Source of the DNA: Qipengyuania mesophila
GTDB lineage: Bacteria > Pseudomonadota > Alphaproteobacteria > Sphingomonadales > Sphingomonadaceae
Direction: 5' to 3'
Length of the DNA: 64,000 nucleotides
NCBI RefSeq assembly: GCF_019711655.1
Contig: NZ_JAIGNU010000001.1
Coordinates: 1,149,501 to 1,213,500, forward strand
Positions 19,637 through 29,065 of this stretch are shown here, in pieces (position 1 is the stretch's first letter; each line of letters begins with the position of its first letter). The translations under genes and the position numbers were made by a program. The notes beneath the pieces were generated by a model. The model saw only the letters and a list, made by a program, of their open reading frames with translations, did not search any database and had not been told where the DNA came from.

Positions 19637-20263
19637 ATTCCTCTTCTCGCCGTGTTTGGTTCCCGCATCGTCGTGGCTATCCATGTGAGCGTCGCGCAGA
19701 ATCTCGATGCCGCCATAGAGAGCGATGCAAGCTACCGCGATGCCCACAACGAGGTCGGGCCAGTTGGTTCCGGTCAGCATCACAATGATGCCGGCGATAA
19801 TGATCCCGCCATTAGAGATAAAGTCGTTGAAGCTGAAGGTGGTCGCCGCCCGCATATTGACGTCCTTGTTCTCCATCTTCTGCAGCAGGCGCAGGCAATA
19901 GAGATTGACCATCCCCGCGATGAACGCCATCGCCATCATCAATATCCCGCCCGGATCGGACCCTTCCACAAACCGTCGGTAAGCATCGAAGATAACCCCA
20001 GCAGAGAAGATCAGCAGCATGATGCCGGAGAAACGTGCGGCCCCGCGTTTCCAGGTCCGTGAGCGGGTCAGCGCGAGCAGGCTGAGCGCATAAACGATGG
20101 CATCGGATGAATTATCGAGGCCGTTCGCCAACAGCGCATTAGAATCGGCAAAATACCCGACCGCGAAAAAGCCGATCGCGATGGCCACGTTAAGCCACAG
20201 GACAACCCACAGGGTCTTGCGCTTTTCAGGCGACCCGACATCGACCTCATGTCCGCCACTCAT
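19634..20263 (-). CDS. Short CDF-family cation transporter
   Basis: This 209-residue protein has six likely membrane helices and lacks the usual cytoplasmic C-terminal domain. The helix 2 site is DNSSD (D-x3-D); helix 5 has FSFND, so the usual His is absent there too, as in the CDF at 14,778. Its ATG overlaps the stop of the SpoIIAA-like gene (ATGA at 20,260-20,263). It is the last intact gene of the czc operon. Its TGA is in frame with the CDF remnant downstream, so an ancestral fusion or deletion at this point is likely. Confidence 0.85.
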   Translation of the reverse strand: MSGGHEVDVGSPEKRKTLWVVLWLNVAIAIGFFAVGYFADSNALLANGLDNSSDAIVYALSLLALTRSRTWKRGAARFSGIMLLIFSAGVIFDAYRRFVEGSDPGGILMMAMAFIAGMVNLYCLRLLQKMENKDVNMRAATTFSFNDFISNGGIIIAGIIVMLTGTNWPDLVVGIAVACIALYGGIEILRDAHMDSHDDAGTKHGEKRN

Positions 20264-20631
20264 GCTGCGTCCTCCTCGGTTTGTACCCAGCTTTCCGCAT
20301 GACTACGCTGTGATGGCCGGAAAAACTTCATTTCGGCGCGGAAGAGTGAGGATGACAATTTCGTGCCCCACTCTTCCCATTCGCTGTCGCCGATTATGGC
20401 GATCCGGCCGAAACAATCCTTATGCCGGATGTCGAACTTGAGATCGCGCCAGAGACCTCCGAAGTTCCAACCCGAAAAGTCAGGCGCGAGCTCGATCACC
20501 ATCGGGACGGTACCGGCCTCGCGCTCTGCGATATGTTCGAATTGGGGAACAAAGCGGTCATAAGCTTCATCCCCCTGCCTGCCTCCGGCACGTATCCAGA
20601 GCAGTCCGTTCTTTTCCTTCAGTGCCAGCAC
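20260..20631 (-). CDS. SpoIIAA-like (STAS-fold) protein
   Basis: This 123-residue protein resembles the SpoIIAA-like family, which has the fold of anti-sigma factor antagonists without their phosphorylation serine. Supporting segments are VPMVIELAPDFSGWNFGGLW and RIAIIGDSEWEEWGTKL. It lies between czcA (22 bp upstream) and a CDF gene that it overlaps, so it is part of the metal operon. Members of this family are often found with cation transporters, but their job is not established. Confidence 0.82.
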   Translation of the reverse strand: MLALKEKNGLLWIRAGGRQGDEAYDRFVPQFEHIAEREAGTVPMVIELAPDFSGWNFGGLWRDLKFDIRHKDCFGRIAIIGDSEWEEWGTKLSSSLFRAEMKFFRPSQRSHAESWVQTEEDAA

Positions 20632-20653
20632 CGTATTCTCCTTTCCCGATCGG

Positions 20654-23600
20654 TCATGTGATGTCCTTCAGCTCGCGCTGCTCATCGCTTGTCACATTGC
20701 GCCGCAGCCTGTCCCACCAACGCTGTCGCCAGGTCCGGTCATCTTCTCTGGTCCCGAAAACCAGCTTCAAGATTGCGGGCAAGACGAAAAGGGTCAGCGC
20801 GGTGGCGGTGATCAACCCTCCAATGACGACTGTCGCCAAGGGACGTTGCACTTCCGCGCCGGTCCCGGTCGCAATGGCCATCGGCACGAAGCCGAGCGAT
20901 GCAACGAGCGCGGTCATGAGAACCGGCCTTAGGCGCGCCAATCCACCATCGACGATGGCGTCATCGAGCGCCATGCCCCTGTCGAGCCGCTGACGGATCG
21001 CAGTCACCATCACGAGGCCATTCAAGGTCGCCACACCCGACAGGGCGATAAAGCCTACCGCCGCAGATACCGAGAATGGCATCCCGCGTAGAGCCAAGGA
21101 GAAAATCCCGCCTGCCAGGGCCAACGGGATCGCGCTGAATACGGCGAGCGCCGGCACCCAGCCCCCAACCGCCATGTAAAGCAGCAAGAGAATGACCGCG
21201 AAAGCGATAGGAATGACTATCTGAAGTCTTTCCTGAGCAGCCTGGAGGTTCTGGTATTGACCGCCCCACTCGATAAACGCGGCAGCGGGCAGTTCGACCT
21301 GCGCCGCAACCCTTTCCTGGGCCTCTTCTACAAAAGACCCGAGGTCGCGTTCTCGCACGTTGGACGAGACGATCACCAGTCTGCGTCCCTGTTCCCGGCG
21401 AACCTCCGCGAGACCATCCACCACACGGAACTCGGCAACCGAGCGTAGCGGTATTGTTGCCCCGTTCGGGAGCAGCACCGGCAAAGCACCCAACTGGTCG
21501 AAATCGTCGCGGGTCGCGTCCGACAACCGCACAACCACATCGAAGCGGCGATCGCCTTCGAAAACGAGGCCCGCAGGCCGACCGCCCAGTGCGATCGCCA
21601 CCGATTGCGCAACGTCTTCGACCTTCAGCCCGTAACGGGCAATCGCTGGCCGATCGAAGGCAATATCGAGGGTGGGGAACCCGGTCACTTGCTGGACCTT
21701 GACGTCCGCGGCGCCGTCGACATTGCGCAGCACGCCCGCAACCTCGTTCGCCGCTGAGGTCATGGCGCTGAGATCGTCTCCGTAGATCTTGACGGCAACA
21801 TCTCCGCGAACGCCTGCGATCAATTCGTTGAACCGCAATTCGATCGGTTGGCTGAACTCGTAAAGGTTGCCGACGAGACTGCTGAGGGCGCTCTCCATTT
21901 GCGCGACCAACTCGTCCTTGGCGAGGTCGGGATCGGGCCATTCCTCACGGGGTTTGAGGATCACGTACGCATCGGAAGCGTTCGGCGGCATCGGGTCACT
22001 GGCCACTTCCGCCGTGCCCGTCCGCGAAAAGACAAGCTCGACTTGCGGAAATTGCTCGAGCCGGTCCTCTACCCGCCTTTGCATCGCGAGCGAACGTTCG
22101 AGCGATGTCGAAGGAATACGCAGCGATTGCACGGCGATGTCGCGCTCGTCCAATTGCGGTGTGAACTCGCTCCCGAGGAAGCTGAACACGAAGGCCGCAA
22201 AGGCGAAGATGCCGACGCCGACGCCGATGACCGGCCAGGGGCGGGTGATCGCCCTGCGGACCAGCGGTCCGTATCGCTCCTTGGCGATCCGGATCGGCTT
22301 GACCTCCTTTTCGGTCAGCTTTTTGTTGAGCAGGATGGCGATCATTGCCGGGACGAAGGTCAGCGACAACACGAACGCCGAGGCGAGCGCGAGCATGACC
22401 GTGATCGCCATGGGTGAAAAGGTTTTGCCTTCGACGCCGGTAAAGGTGAGAAGCGGTGCGAAGACGAGAAGAATGATCGCCTGGCCGTACACGGTTGGCT
22501 TGATCATTTCCTGCGCGGCAAGCCGCGTTTCCGTCAACCTCTCACCAAGTGTAAGAAGTCGGCTCTCGTGTTCCTGTCGAGCCGCGAGCCTCGCGACGCT
22601 GTTCTCGACGATGATGACGGCACCATCGACGATCAGGCCGAAGTCCAGCGCACCCAGGCTCATGAGATTGCCCGAAACGCCGAGCCGGTTCATTCCGATC
22701 GATGCCATCAGCATGGAAAAGGGGATGACCAGCGCCGCGATGATCGCTGCCCGGATGTTGCCCAGCAGCAAGAACAGGATCGCAATGACCAGAAGCGCGC
22801 CCTCGACAAGGTTCTTCTCGACGGTCGCGATCGTCGCATCGACCAGGGAAGACCGGTTGTAGACGATCTCCGCGACAATTCCTTCCGGCAGGGAGCTGCG
22901 GACTTCCTCAAGCCGTTCGGCCGCCTGGGCCGAAACGGTGCGGCTATTCTCGCCCGCGCGCATGAGCACGGTGCCCACGACCGCTTCATCGCCATTCAGC
23001 GACGCCGCGCCAGTTCGAAGGTCACCGCCGATGCTGACCGTGGCGATGTCCCCTACGCGAATAGGCACTCCCTCGCGGGTGGAAACGACCGCCTGCTCGA
23101 TATCCTCGACGCTGCCGAGGCGCGCATCGACCCGGGCGAGGAGGGCTTCACCGGCCCGTTCGACGAAATTGGCCCCTTCGGCGAGATTGGCCGCTTCCAG
23201 CGCGTCGATCACCTCGTCGAACGACAAACCGTAACCGGTCAATCGTGCGGGATCGGGTTGGACGAGATATTGCTTTTCGAAGCCGCCGATGGAGTCGACA
23301 CCTGCCACACCGTCGACCGACCGCATGAGCGGTGCAACCACCCAGTCCTGAATGGTTCGCAGATAGGCAGCCTTGGCAACATCGCTGTCGAGCCGGTCGC
23401 CACGTTCGGTCACGAAGCTCCCGTCGGACTGCCATCCGACCGCTCCGCCCCGCGGCGCTTCCTTGCCGTCAGGATATTCGTACTCGATGGTATACATGAG
23501 CACTTCGCCCAAGCCGGTCGAGATGGGTCCCATCACCGGTTCGGCACCCTCGGGCAGCGAAGCGCTTATGGGCGTCAGCCGTTCGTTGACCTGCTGACGC

Positions 23601-23965
23601 GCGAAATAGATGTCGGTCCCTTCCTCGAAAATCGCGGTCACCTGGCTGAACCCGTTGCGCGATATCGAGCGTGTCATTTCCAGACCCTCGATGCCAGCAA
23701 GCCCGGTTTCGACAGGATAGGTGACCTGCGTCTCGACTTGCGAGGGCGAAAGGGCTGGTGCCTCGGTGTTGATCTGCACCTGTACGTTGGTGATATCGGG
23801 CACAGCATCGATGGGCAGGCGGAGCAAATTCACCACGCCAAAGATTGCCACACCGAGGGTCAGCACGACCATCGCCCAGCGAAAGCGCACGGCGACGTCG
23901 AGGATCATGCCGATCAGGCCATGGCGGTGGGGGCGATCCGCGTCCTGCATGTGATCAGTGTCCAT
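20654..23965 (-). CDS. czcA: CzcA-type heavy-metal RND pump (divalent cations)
   Basis: This 1,103-residue inner-membrane antiporter is the pump of a Co/Zn/Cd efflux system. It has the RND layout: an N-terminal helix, a large periplasmic loop, a membrane block, and a repeat of both. Transmembrane helix 4 carries DFGLIVDGAVIIVEN (Asp441, Asp447, Glu454), the signature of the HME class exporting Zn, Co and Cd and distinct from the Cu/Ag signature in the CusA of this window. The N-terminus is His/Asp-rich (MDTDHMQDADRPHRHG). It overlaps the czcB stop by 11 bases. Confidence 0.95.
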   Translation of the reverse strand: MDTDHMQDADRPHRHGLIGMILDVAVRFRWAMVVLTLGVAIFGVVNLLRLPIDAVPDITNVQVQINTEAPALSPSQVETQVTYPVETGLAGIEGLEMTRSISRNGFSQVTAIFEEGTDIYFARQQVNERLTPISASLPEGAEPVMGPISTGLGEVLMYTIEYEYPDGKEAPRGGAVGWQSDGSFVTERGDRLDSDVAKAAYLRTIQDWVVAPLMRSVDGVAGVDSIGGFEKQYLVQPDPARLTGYGLSFDEVIDALEAANLAEGANFVERAGEALLARVDARLGSVEDIEQAVVSTREGVPIRVGDIATVSIGGDLRTGAASLNGDEAVVGTVLMRAGENSRTVSAQAAERLEEVRSSLPEGIVAEIVYNRSSLVDATIATVEKNLVEGALLVIAILFLLLGNIRAAIIAALVIPFSMLMASIGMNRLGVSGNLMSLGALDFGLIVDGAVIIVENSVARLAARQEHESRLLTLGERLTETRLAAQEMIKPTVYGQAIILLVFAPLLTFTGVEGKTFSPMAITVMLALASAFVLSLTFVPAMIAILLNKKLTEKEVKPIRIAKERYGPLVRRAITRPWPVIGVGVGIFAFAAFVFSFLGSEFTPQLDERDIAVQSLRIPSTSLERSLAMQRRVEDRLEQFPQVELVFSRTGTAEVASDPMPPNASDAYVILKPREEWPDPDLAKDELVAQMESALSSLVGNLYEFSQPIELRFNELIAGVRGDVAVKIYGDDLSAMTSAANEVAGVLRNVDGAADVKVQQVTGFPTLDIAFDRPAIARYGLKVEDVAQSVAIALGGRPAGLVFEGDRRFDVVVRLSDATRDDFDQLGALPVLLPNGATIPLRSVAEFRVVDGLAEVRREQGRRLVIVSSNVRERDLGSFVEEAQERVAAQVELPAAAFIEWGGQYQNLQAAQERLQIVIPIAFAVILLLLYMAVGGWVPALAVFSAIPLALAGGIFSLALRGMPFSVSAAVGFIALSGVATLNGLVMVTAIRQRLDRGMALDDAIVDGGLARLRPVLMTALVASLGFVPMAIATGTGAEVQRPLATVVIGGLITATALTLFVLPAILKLVFGTREDDRTWRQRWWDRLRRNVTSDEQRELKDIT

Positions 23966-25118
23966 GCTCGGCCTCCTCCTTCTCGAGTTCAGCCTTCAGC
24001 AAGAAGGCGTTGGCGGTGGCTATCCGCCAATTTGCTTCGAGACCGGACTCGATGACCACCCGTCCTCCCGAACGCGCACCGGTGACCACTCGACGGGTTT
24101 GAAACCCGCGGCGCGTGCGAACGAAGACCACCTCTGCGCCATCGATTGTCTGGACGGCACTTTCCGGCACCGACATGCGGCCGGTATCGACCTCACCCGA
24201 GGGGCGGATACGTGCCTGCAAGAACGCACCGGGTTGCAGGCCGGGGATCGGCCTTGCCAGCGACAGGACCGCCGTAGCGCTGCGGCTTTCGGGATCGAGC
24301 GAGGGAGTGACGGATCGCACGCGCGCACCCACTTCCCGGTTGTCCGCGATTTCCAGCGTGGCCTCGTCGCCAGGCTGGATGCGGCTTGCTTCAGCCGACG
24401 GGAGGGCAACCTCGACCTGCATGCCGCTCGGGTTCACGACCTGGTAGAGTTCTTCTCCGGCCTCGACGAAGGACCCGAGAACGATAGGCGCCGAGGTCAC
24501 TCGGCCCGCGAGCGGGCTCGTAACCGCGAGGGAGCGCCCGTCGCCGCTAACACCCGCCGCCGAGACTGCCGCTTGGGCACGCGCAAGTTCCGATTGAGCA
24601 ACCTGCAGATTGGCTCGGGCGGCCTCGAGATCCTGCCGCGCGGTGACATTGGCTTCGAAAAGGCGGCGCTCTCGATCGTAGGCAGCAGACAATTCGTTGA
24701 ACCGCGCGCCCGCTGCGCTGAGTTGCGCCGCAAGAGCAGCGGCGTCGGCGCTCTCGATGCGGGCAATCGTCTCTCCCTGCCTCACGTAATCACCCAGCGT
24801 TTTGCCGACACTGCGGACTACGCCCGCTGCGCGGGCATCGATGCGGGCACTTGCCGTCGGGCTTGCCGCGACGGTGGCCGGAAAGACCAGCTCGACCGCC
24901 GATCCCTGACCGACGGTTTCGACCTCTATCTGGGACGCTTCGATTTGTTCGGCGCCAAGCAGGACAAGCCCTTCGGGAAGCTCGGCCTCCTCGCTCGTTT
25001 CCTCAATGTGCTGGTCGGCACTGCCACTTGGCCACAGCATAAACACTGCAGCGGCGATTGAAACGATCACGCCGATAAAAACGGCCAGACGTCTACGGTT
25101 CATTTGGAAATACCTCAT
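23955..25118 (-). CDS. czcB: CzcB-type periplasmic adaptor
   Basis: This 387-residue membrane-fusion protein bridges the CzcA pump and the CzcC channel. One N-terminal membrane anchor (about 10-30) precedes a lipoyl-like domain, a helical hairpin (about 130-200) and beta-barrel domains. The segment GVVRSVGKTLGDYVRQGE and its partner SPLAGRVTSAPIVLGSFVEAGE are the two halves of the lipoyl motif. The C-terminus is acidic and His-containing (EKEEAEHGH). It overlaps czcC and czcA, showing tight coupling. Confidence 0.92.
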   Translation of the reverse strand: MRYFQMNRRRLAVFIGVIVSIAAAVFMLWPSGSADQHIEETSEEAELPEGLVLLGAEQIEASQIEVETVGQGSAVELVFPATVAASPTASARIDARAAGVVRSVGKTLGDYVRQGETIARIESADAAALAAQLSAAGARFNELSAAYDRERRLFEANVTARQDLEAARANLQVAQSELARAQAAVSAAGVSGDGRSLAVTSPLAGRVTSAPIVLGSFVEAGEELYQVVNPSGMQVEVALPSAEASRIQPGDEATLEIADNREVGARVRSVTPSLDPESRSATAVLSLARPIPGLQPGAFLQARIRPSGEVDTGRMSVPESAVQTIDGAEVVFVRTRRGFQTRRVVTGARSGGRVVIESGLEANWRIATANAFLLKAELEKEEAEHGH

Positions 25119-26368
25119 TGTGCGCCGAGCCAGATCAGCGTCGCCGCCAGGCGGCCACGATCTTCCTGGGCTTGAATCAATGCTTCACGGATGGTGTCGC
25201 GCGCTTCGGCCGCAGCCAGAACTTCGATCAGCGGAAATCTGCCGTTGCGGTAGCCAATCCGAACGAGGCGCAAGGCTTCCTCGGCTTGGGGCAAGGAGGT
25301 CTCCGCGAGGGTCTCGACCCGCGCTTCGGCTGCCAGAAATTGTCCGCGAGCCTGCGTGACTTCGAGTTCGAAATCGGTGCGGGCAATCGCCTCCCGTGCC
25401 GTCGCGGCGCGAAGCCGCGCCTCGGCAGCAGCGATGTTTCCTTGGTTGCGATTACTGAACGGAAACGGGATCGAAACGCCTACGAGGAACGCCTGGTCTC
25501 TGCTTTCCTCGAACCGTCGGACACCGGCGGATATCGTCGGATCCGGAATGCCTAAAGAGCGTTCCCGGGCGATCGCGGCATCTGCAGCCTCGCGTTCGGC
25601 ACGGGCGATCTGGAGACGTAAGGCCGAAGGCGAGGCGAGCAGCGTTGCCGGAGGTTCGATCTCGGGGAACACCGAAGGCACGTCCGCAGCAGGTGCTGCC
25701 TCGCCCCAAAGCGCGGCCAGCGCATTCCTCGCCGCACTGTCGGCAGCCAGGGCCGCTTCAAGCTCCGCGAGCGCCTCCGCAAGTGCCGCTTCGGCACGAA
25801 GCGAACGCAAGGGAGGCTCCCGCCCGACATCGACCAGTACCCCTGCGATCCTGGCAAGCTCGCGGTTGCGCTCGACTATGTCCCGCGCGAGTTCCAATCG
25901 GGCTGCCGCAGCGACGGCTTCCACATAGCGCTCGCGCACCGATCGCCCGAGCTGAGCAACCGAGAGCGCTCCTGAAAGGGTCGCGACGCGCGCCTCCGCC
26001 TGGGCGGCGCGGACGCGCGCTCCTCGTTTGCCGCCCAATTCGAGCCGCTGGCTCAGGGACAAAGTGTACTCGGTGGCCTGCAATCCCGAAAATGCGCCGC
26101 TTCCGGCAATGTTTTCGGCTTCGAAAGCAATTTCGGGGTTGGGCCGCAGCCGCGCCTGGTCGACCAGGGCCCGCGCCGCGTCGGCTTCGGCCCGCGGTCC
26201 GATCAGGCGCGGATTTTCTGGGGGCTCATCTGCGCTGTCGACGATGCCCGCACGAGCGAGCGCAGCTTCGAGCGTCAGAAGCTCACGCTCCTGCGCCGCC
26301 ACGGTCGTGGCTTGAGCGGCGAGGAACAGCCCTCCAAGGAGGACCCCTCGCCAATGAATGGCTGACAT
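25115..26368 (-). CDS. czcC: CzcC-type outer-membrane efflux channel (TolC family)
   Basis: This 417-residue protein has a signal peptide ending in TTVAAQ and two repeated helical segments of the outer-membrane factor family (SQRLELGGKRGARVRAA, and VGVSIPFPFSNRNQGNIAAA). The ATG at 26,368 is chosen over an upstream in-frame ATG (26,413) because it starts directly at the signal sequence. The final codons overlap the czcB start (ATGA). It exports divalent cations to the outside together with CzcB and CzcA. Confidence 0.9.
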   Translation of the reverse strand: MSAIHWRGVLLGGLFLAAQATTVAAQERELLTLEAALARAGIVDSADEPPENPRLIGPRAEADAARALVDQARLRPNPEIAFEAENIAGSGAFSGLQATEYTLSLSQRLELGGKRGARVRAAQAEARVATLSGALSVAQLGRSVRERYVEAVAAAARLELARDIVERNRELARIAGVLVDVGREPPLRSLRAEAALAEALAELEAALAADSAARNALAALWGEAAPAADVPSVFPEIEPPATLLASPSALRLQIARAEREAADAAIARERSLGIPDPTISAGVRRFEESRDQAFLVGVSIPFPFSNRNQGNIAAAEARLRAATAREAIARTDFELEVTQARGQFLAAEARVETLAETSLPQAEEALRLVRIGYRNGRFPLIEVLAAAEARDTIREALIQAQEDRGRLAATLIWLGAQ

Positions 26369-26431
26369 TTTTCGAAAATTCCTCTGCTGACGATCCGAAC
26401 TGCGCTGCGGCATGCAGCGCGGTGACGGTCG

Positions 26432-26806
26432 TCAGGCGCGAGGGGGGCGCTTCAGTCGGTCGGCAATTTCGGAAGCGAGCGCTTCGGCGGGAGGCGCATC
26501 GGGAACCACGACCAAGTGAGGGACCGAATTCTTCTGCACGGTGCCGGCAAAGCTCGCCCCGTGATGGCAATGGCCGTGTCCACACACGCCGTGTTGCTCG
26601 GCCGGCGCATCCGGATCGCCCGGCACTTCATCGGCGGCTGCGGATGACGCAGACGCGCTATCGAGCGAAGCCAGAACGGGCGTGCTTCCGGGCGCCACTT
26701 CGGCACCGCAAGCAGCAGCATCCGCCGCCGTCACGAACACCATCGCGACCAGCATGAGCAGGACGACGAAAGGGTGCAGGACAAGGCGACGATAGCTTGT
26801 AGTCAT
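26432..26806 (-). CDS. Small exported His/Cys-rich protein heading the czc operon
   Basis: This protein of about 124 residues has a hydrophobic N-terminal signal (VVLLMLVAMVFVTAADAAA) and a metal-binding-like segment HGVCGHGHCHHGA (two Cys, five His). It should be periplasmic and could bind Zn, Co, Ni or Cd before export. It is the first gene of the run that continues with czcCBA. A TTG nine bases upstream is an alternative start with a nearby AGGAG. Confidence 0.75.
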   Translation of the reverse strand: MTTSYRRLVLHPFVVLLMLVAMVFVTAADAAACGAEVAPGSTPVLASLDSASASSAAADEVPGDPDAPAEQHGVCGHGHCHHGASFAGTVQKNSVPHLVVVPDAPPAEALASEIADRLKRPPRA

Positions 26807-26851
26807 GGATTCCAACGGCTCCTAGCAAACCGCATCAAGATTGCAAGTTCC

Positions 26852-26906
26852 GTAACACGATGAAGTATAAGTCTTTTGTTACAGTATAACAGTCCTCGAA
26901 TACTGT
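26852..26906. promoter_or_regulatory. AT-rich inverted repeats upstream of the czc operon
   Basis: The 123-bp gap before the czc operon is AT-rich. It contains ACAGTAT (26,881-26,887) paired with ATACTGT (26,900-26,906) over a 12-base spacer, and GTAACA (26,852-26,857) paired with TGTTAC (26,877-26,882). TATACT-like hexamers on the minus strand could serve as a -10 element. This is a likely promoter and operator for the metal-inducible operon. The regulator is not identified. Confidence 0.4.
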
Positions 26907-26929
26907 TTCGGTCTTTTAGAACGGCGCGA

Positions 26930-27883
26930 TCAGGCCGCGCGAAGCTCGGGATGCGGATGTTCGCAGCGATGAACTTCGATCGTGACGTGCACATATTCTG
27001 CATGCTCTGAAAGTCGGCTGGCATAATTGTCGGGCGCGAGCGGATCATCGGCGATGAGCGAGGCGATGACTGCATACTTGCCGGGACCGATCCGCCAGAT
27101 GTGCAGATCGCCGATCGCGGCGTCCCGGTCCTCGAGCGCCTCGCGCACCTCTGTGTACCGTTCAGAGGCCGCTTCGGCGTCGACAAGCACGGCAGCGGTA
27201 TCGCGCAGCAGTGACCATGACCAGCGCCCGATCACGAATGCACCCACCAGCCCCATTGCCGCGTCCATCCATGCCCAGCCGAGGTACATGCCGGCGAGAA
27301 GGGCCACGATAGCCAGGACGGAGGTCAGGGCATCGGCAAGCACGTGGAAATAGGCGGAGCGCAGATTGTTATCGGCATGCGCATGGTCGTGGTGATGATG
27401 ATGGTCGTGATCATGCCCATGGTGATGATCGGCACCAAGCAGCCAGGCACTCGCGAGGTTCACCACGAGGCCGAGCACGGCGATCCAGATAGCCTCGGTA
27501 TAGGCAATCGTGAGCGGACTGACGAACCTTTGAGCCGATTCAACCGCGATCCCGATTGCGAAGATGGCGAGGACAAGCGCGCTCGCGAAGCCGGCGAGGT
27601 CGCCCACCTTGCCGGTACCGAATGTGAAACGCGGGTTGTTCGCATGGCGCTTGGCAAACCAGTAGGCGAAGGCCGCGACGCCCAAGGCACCTGCATGGGT
27701 CGCCATGTGGATACCATCGGCGAGAAGCGCCATCGATCCGGTCCACAGGCCAGCGACGATTTCGACCACCATCATCGCGGCGGTCAAGGCAACGACATAA
27801 CGCGTGCGCCGCTCATGGGCGTCGTGCGAGGCGCTCAGGAAGTTGTGATCATGGGCGAGCGGATTGGAGTCGGCGTGATGCAT
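26930..27883 (-). CDS. dmeF: CDF cobalt/nickel efflux transporter, DmeF type
   Basis: This 317-residue transporter has six membrane helices and a cytoplasmic domain. The helix 2 site reads LLADGIHMATHAG and helix 5 reads FHVLAD. A His-rich loop (about 153-169, HHHGHDHDHHHHHDHAH) joins helices 4 and 5. The N-terminus is also His/Asp-rich. HMATH in helix 2 is the hallmark of DmeF-type Co/Ni exporters. The ATG at 27,883 is preferred because it starts the conserved His-rich N-terminus; an upstream frame extends to 27,979 without similarity. It is upstream of the czc operon in the same direction, with an AT-rich gap between. Confidence 0.9.
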   Translation of the reverse strand: MHHADSNPLAHDHNFLSASHDAHERRTRYVVALTAAMMVVEIVAGLWTGSMALLADGIHMATHAGALGVAAFAYWFAKRHANNPRFTFGTGKVGDLAGFASALVLAIFAIGIAVESAQRFVSPLTIAYTEAIWIAVLGLVVNLASAWLLGADHHHGHDHDHHHHHDHAHADNNLRSAYFHVLADALTSVLAIVALLAGMYLGWAWMDAAMGLVGAFVIGRWSWSLLRDTAAVLVDAEAASERYTEVREALEDRDAAIGDLHIWRIGPGKYAVIASLIADDPLAPDNYASRLSEHAEYVHVTIEVHRCEHPHPELRAA

Positions 27884-28014
27884 GCGAGGCTGATACCCCG
27901 AGATGCCCTTTCCAAGAAATCCCCTCTCCAACCGAAAAGGCAATCGACGACGATTGTCTGTGATGATCGCCGCAGCCAACCGATCATAGAAATGCTGCGG
28001 CGACCAACAGACTA

Positions 28015-28953
28015 TTATCCCTTAATCTTGGATCGGAACGTGACGGTCCTGCGATCGACCACGGTGATCCGGCGCGTCTTGGCATCGATCACCAGCCGTT
28101 CGGTTACGCCATTGCCCGGAAAGGCGACGACGTAACGCGGATTGAGCGAGAGCATCTGCTCGTTGCGCTTGAACCCGGCGCGGGCACCGAGACGACGATC
28201 GAGCGAATAAGTCAGCTGCTGGACTTCGCGGCGCTCGGCCCAACTCGCTGCCAGACGATCGGCACCCTTGCCGTCGCCGCCATGGACCAGGAAGAGATCG
28301 GGAACCGCATCGCGAACCTTGTCCAGCGTCGCCCAGATGTTCTCGGCGTAGGCGCGCGCGTCCTCGGCGCTTTCAAAGCTCTGGCGACCACCCGCAAAGA
28401 CGACTGGAGTTCCTTCAGGGATCAAGGCGTGACGACGGTTCTCAGCGCGTGCGCGTAGAAAATCGCGGGCATCGATCACGGCCGATGTGAAGTGGCGCGA
28501 ATGGCTCGTGCGCGAGCCCGAAACGGGCTTCCAAGAGGAGCCGGTCTCGTCGCGGTAAAGTGCTGCCGCCGCCTCGCGCATCTGCTCAAAGGCAAGCATG
28601 CTGGCTTCGGCAGCCTGCGCGCGCTCAACCTGCTCTTCAAGATTGCTCGAATGCACTTCGGACCCGTCGGCTGATGCGAGGAGGACCCGGATCTCGTCGC
28701 TGGCCCGATCAAGTTGAGCCGACTTGCGGCTGGCTGCGCGGTGGAACAGATTGACCATGCCCCAGGCAATATCCTCGGCATCGGCTTCCAGGGCTGTGTC
28801 GGAAAACATCGCGAAGAGGTCGGACCATACGGCGCCAAGCGTCTGCTCGATCGCGTCCTCGCAGGGAAAGTCGGTCTCGTTGAAGGGGGCCGGCCTGATG
28901 CTCAGGCCTGAGAGATCGAGGCCGCTCAACTGGTCGATGAAGCTGTCGTACAT
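28015..28953 (-). CDS. DUF2493 (SLOG-superfamily) protein
   Basis: This 312-residue protein ends in a DUF2493 domain (about 180-300) with VVFAGGRQSFES and LVHGGDGKGADRLAASWA. These glycine-rich loops belong to the SLOG nucleotide-ligand-binding superfamily. The N-terminal half is helical with a coiled-coil-like stretch. The ATG at 28,953 follows ATCAGGAG. Proteins of this type are regular parts of sphingomonad plasmids and islands and may sense nucleotide-derived ligands; the ligand here is unknown. It is the first backbone gene next to the metal region. Confidence 0.8.
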   Translation of the reverse strand: MYDSFIDQLSGLDLSGLSIRPAPFNETDFPCEDAIEQTLGAVWSDLFAMFSDTALEADAEDIAWGMVNLFHRAASRKSAQLDRASDEIRVLLASADGSEVHSSNLEEQVERAQAAEASMLAFEQMREAAAALYRDETGSSWKPVSGSRTSHSRHFTSAVIDARDFLRARAENRRHALIPEGTPVVFAGGRQSFESAEDARAYAENIWATLDKVRDAVPDLFLVHGGDGKGADRLAASWAERREVQQLTYSLDRRLGARAGFKRNEQMLSLNPRYVVAFPGNGVTERLVIDAKTRRITVVDRRTVTFRSKIKG

Positions 28954-28973
28954 GGGGTGTCTCCTGATCGCGG
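28954..28973 (-). promoter_or_regulatory. Shared leader with ATCAGGAG ribosome-binding site (DUF2493 gene)
   Basis: The minus-strand leader carries ATCAGGAG (28,961-28,968) seven bases before the ATG. The same 8-mer occurs before ardC, parB and the helicase gene, which suggests a common origin or common control of the backbone genes. Confidence 0.55.
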
Positions 28974-29065
28974 GGACAAGGAGAGGAGGCACCATTGCCT
29001 CGGCCCTGTCCGCCGGAGCCCGATCAGGGCCGGGAAAAGGGGGCGTGACGCACCGCGCAGCGGGA

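Noticed and set aside
19127-20062. A long open frame on the plus strand across the CDF region
   Set aside because: It lies opposite real CDF genes with clear membrane motifs; the plus-strand translation has no recognisable domain or ribosome-binding site.
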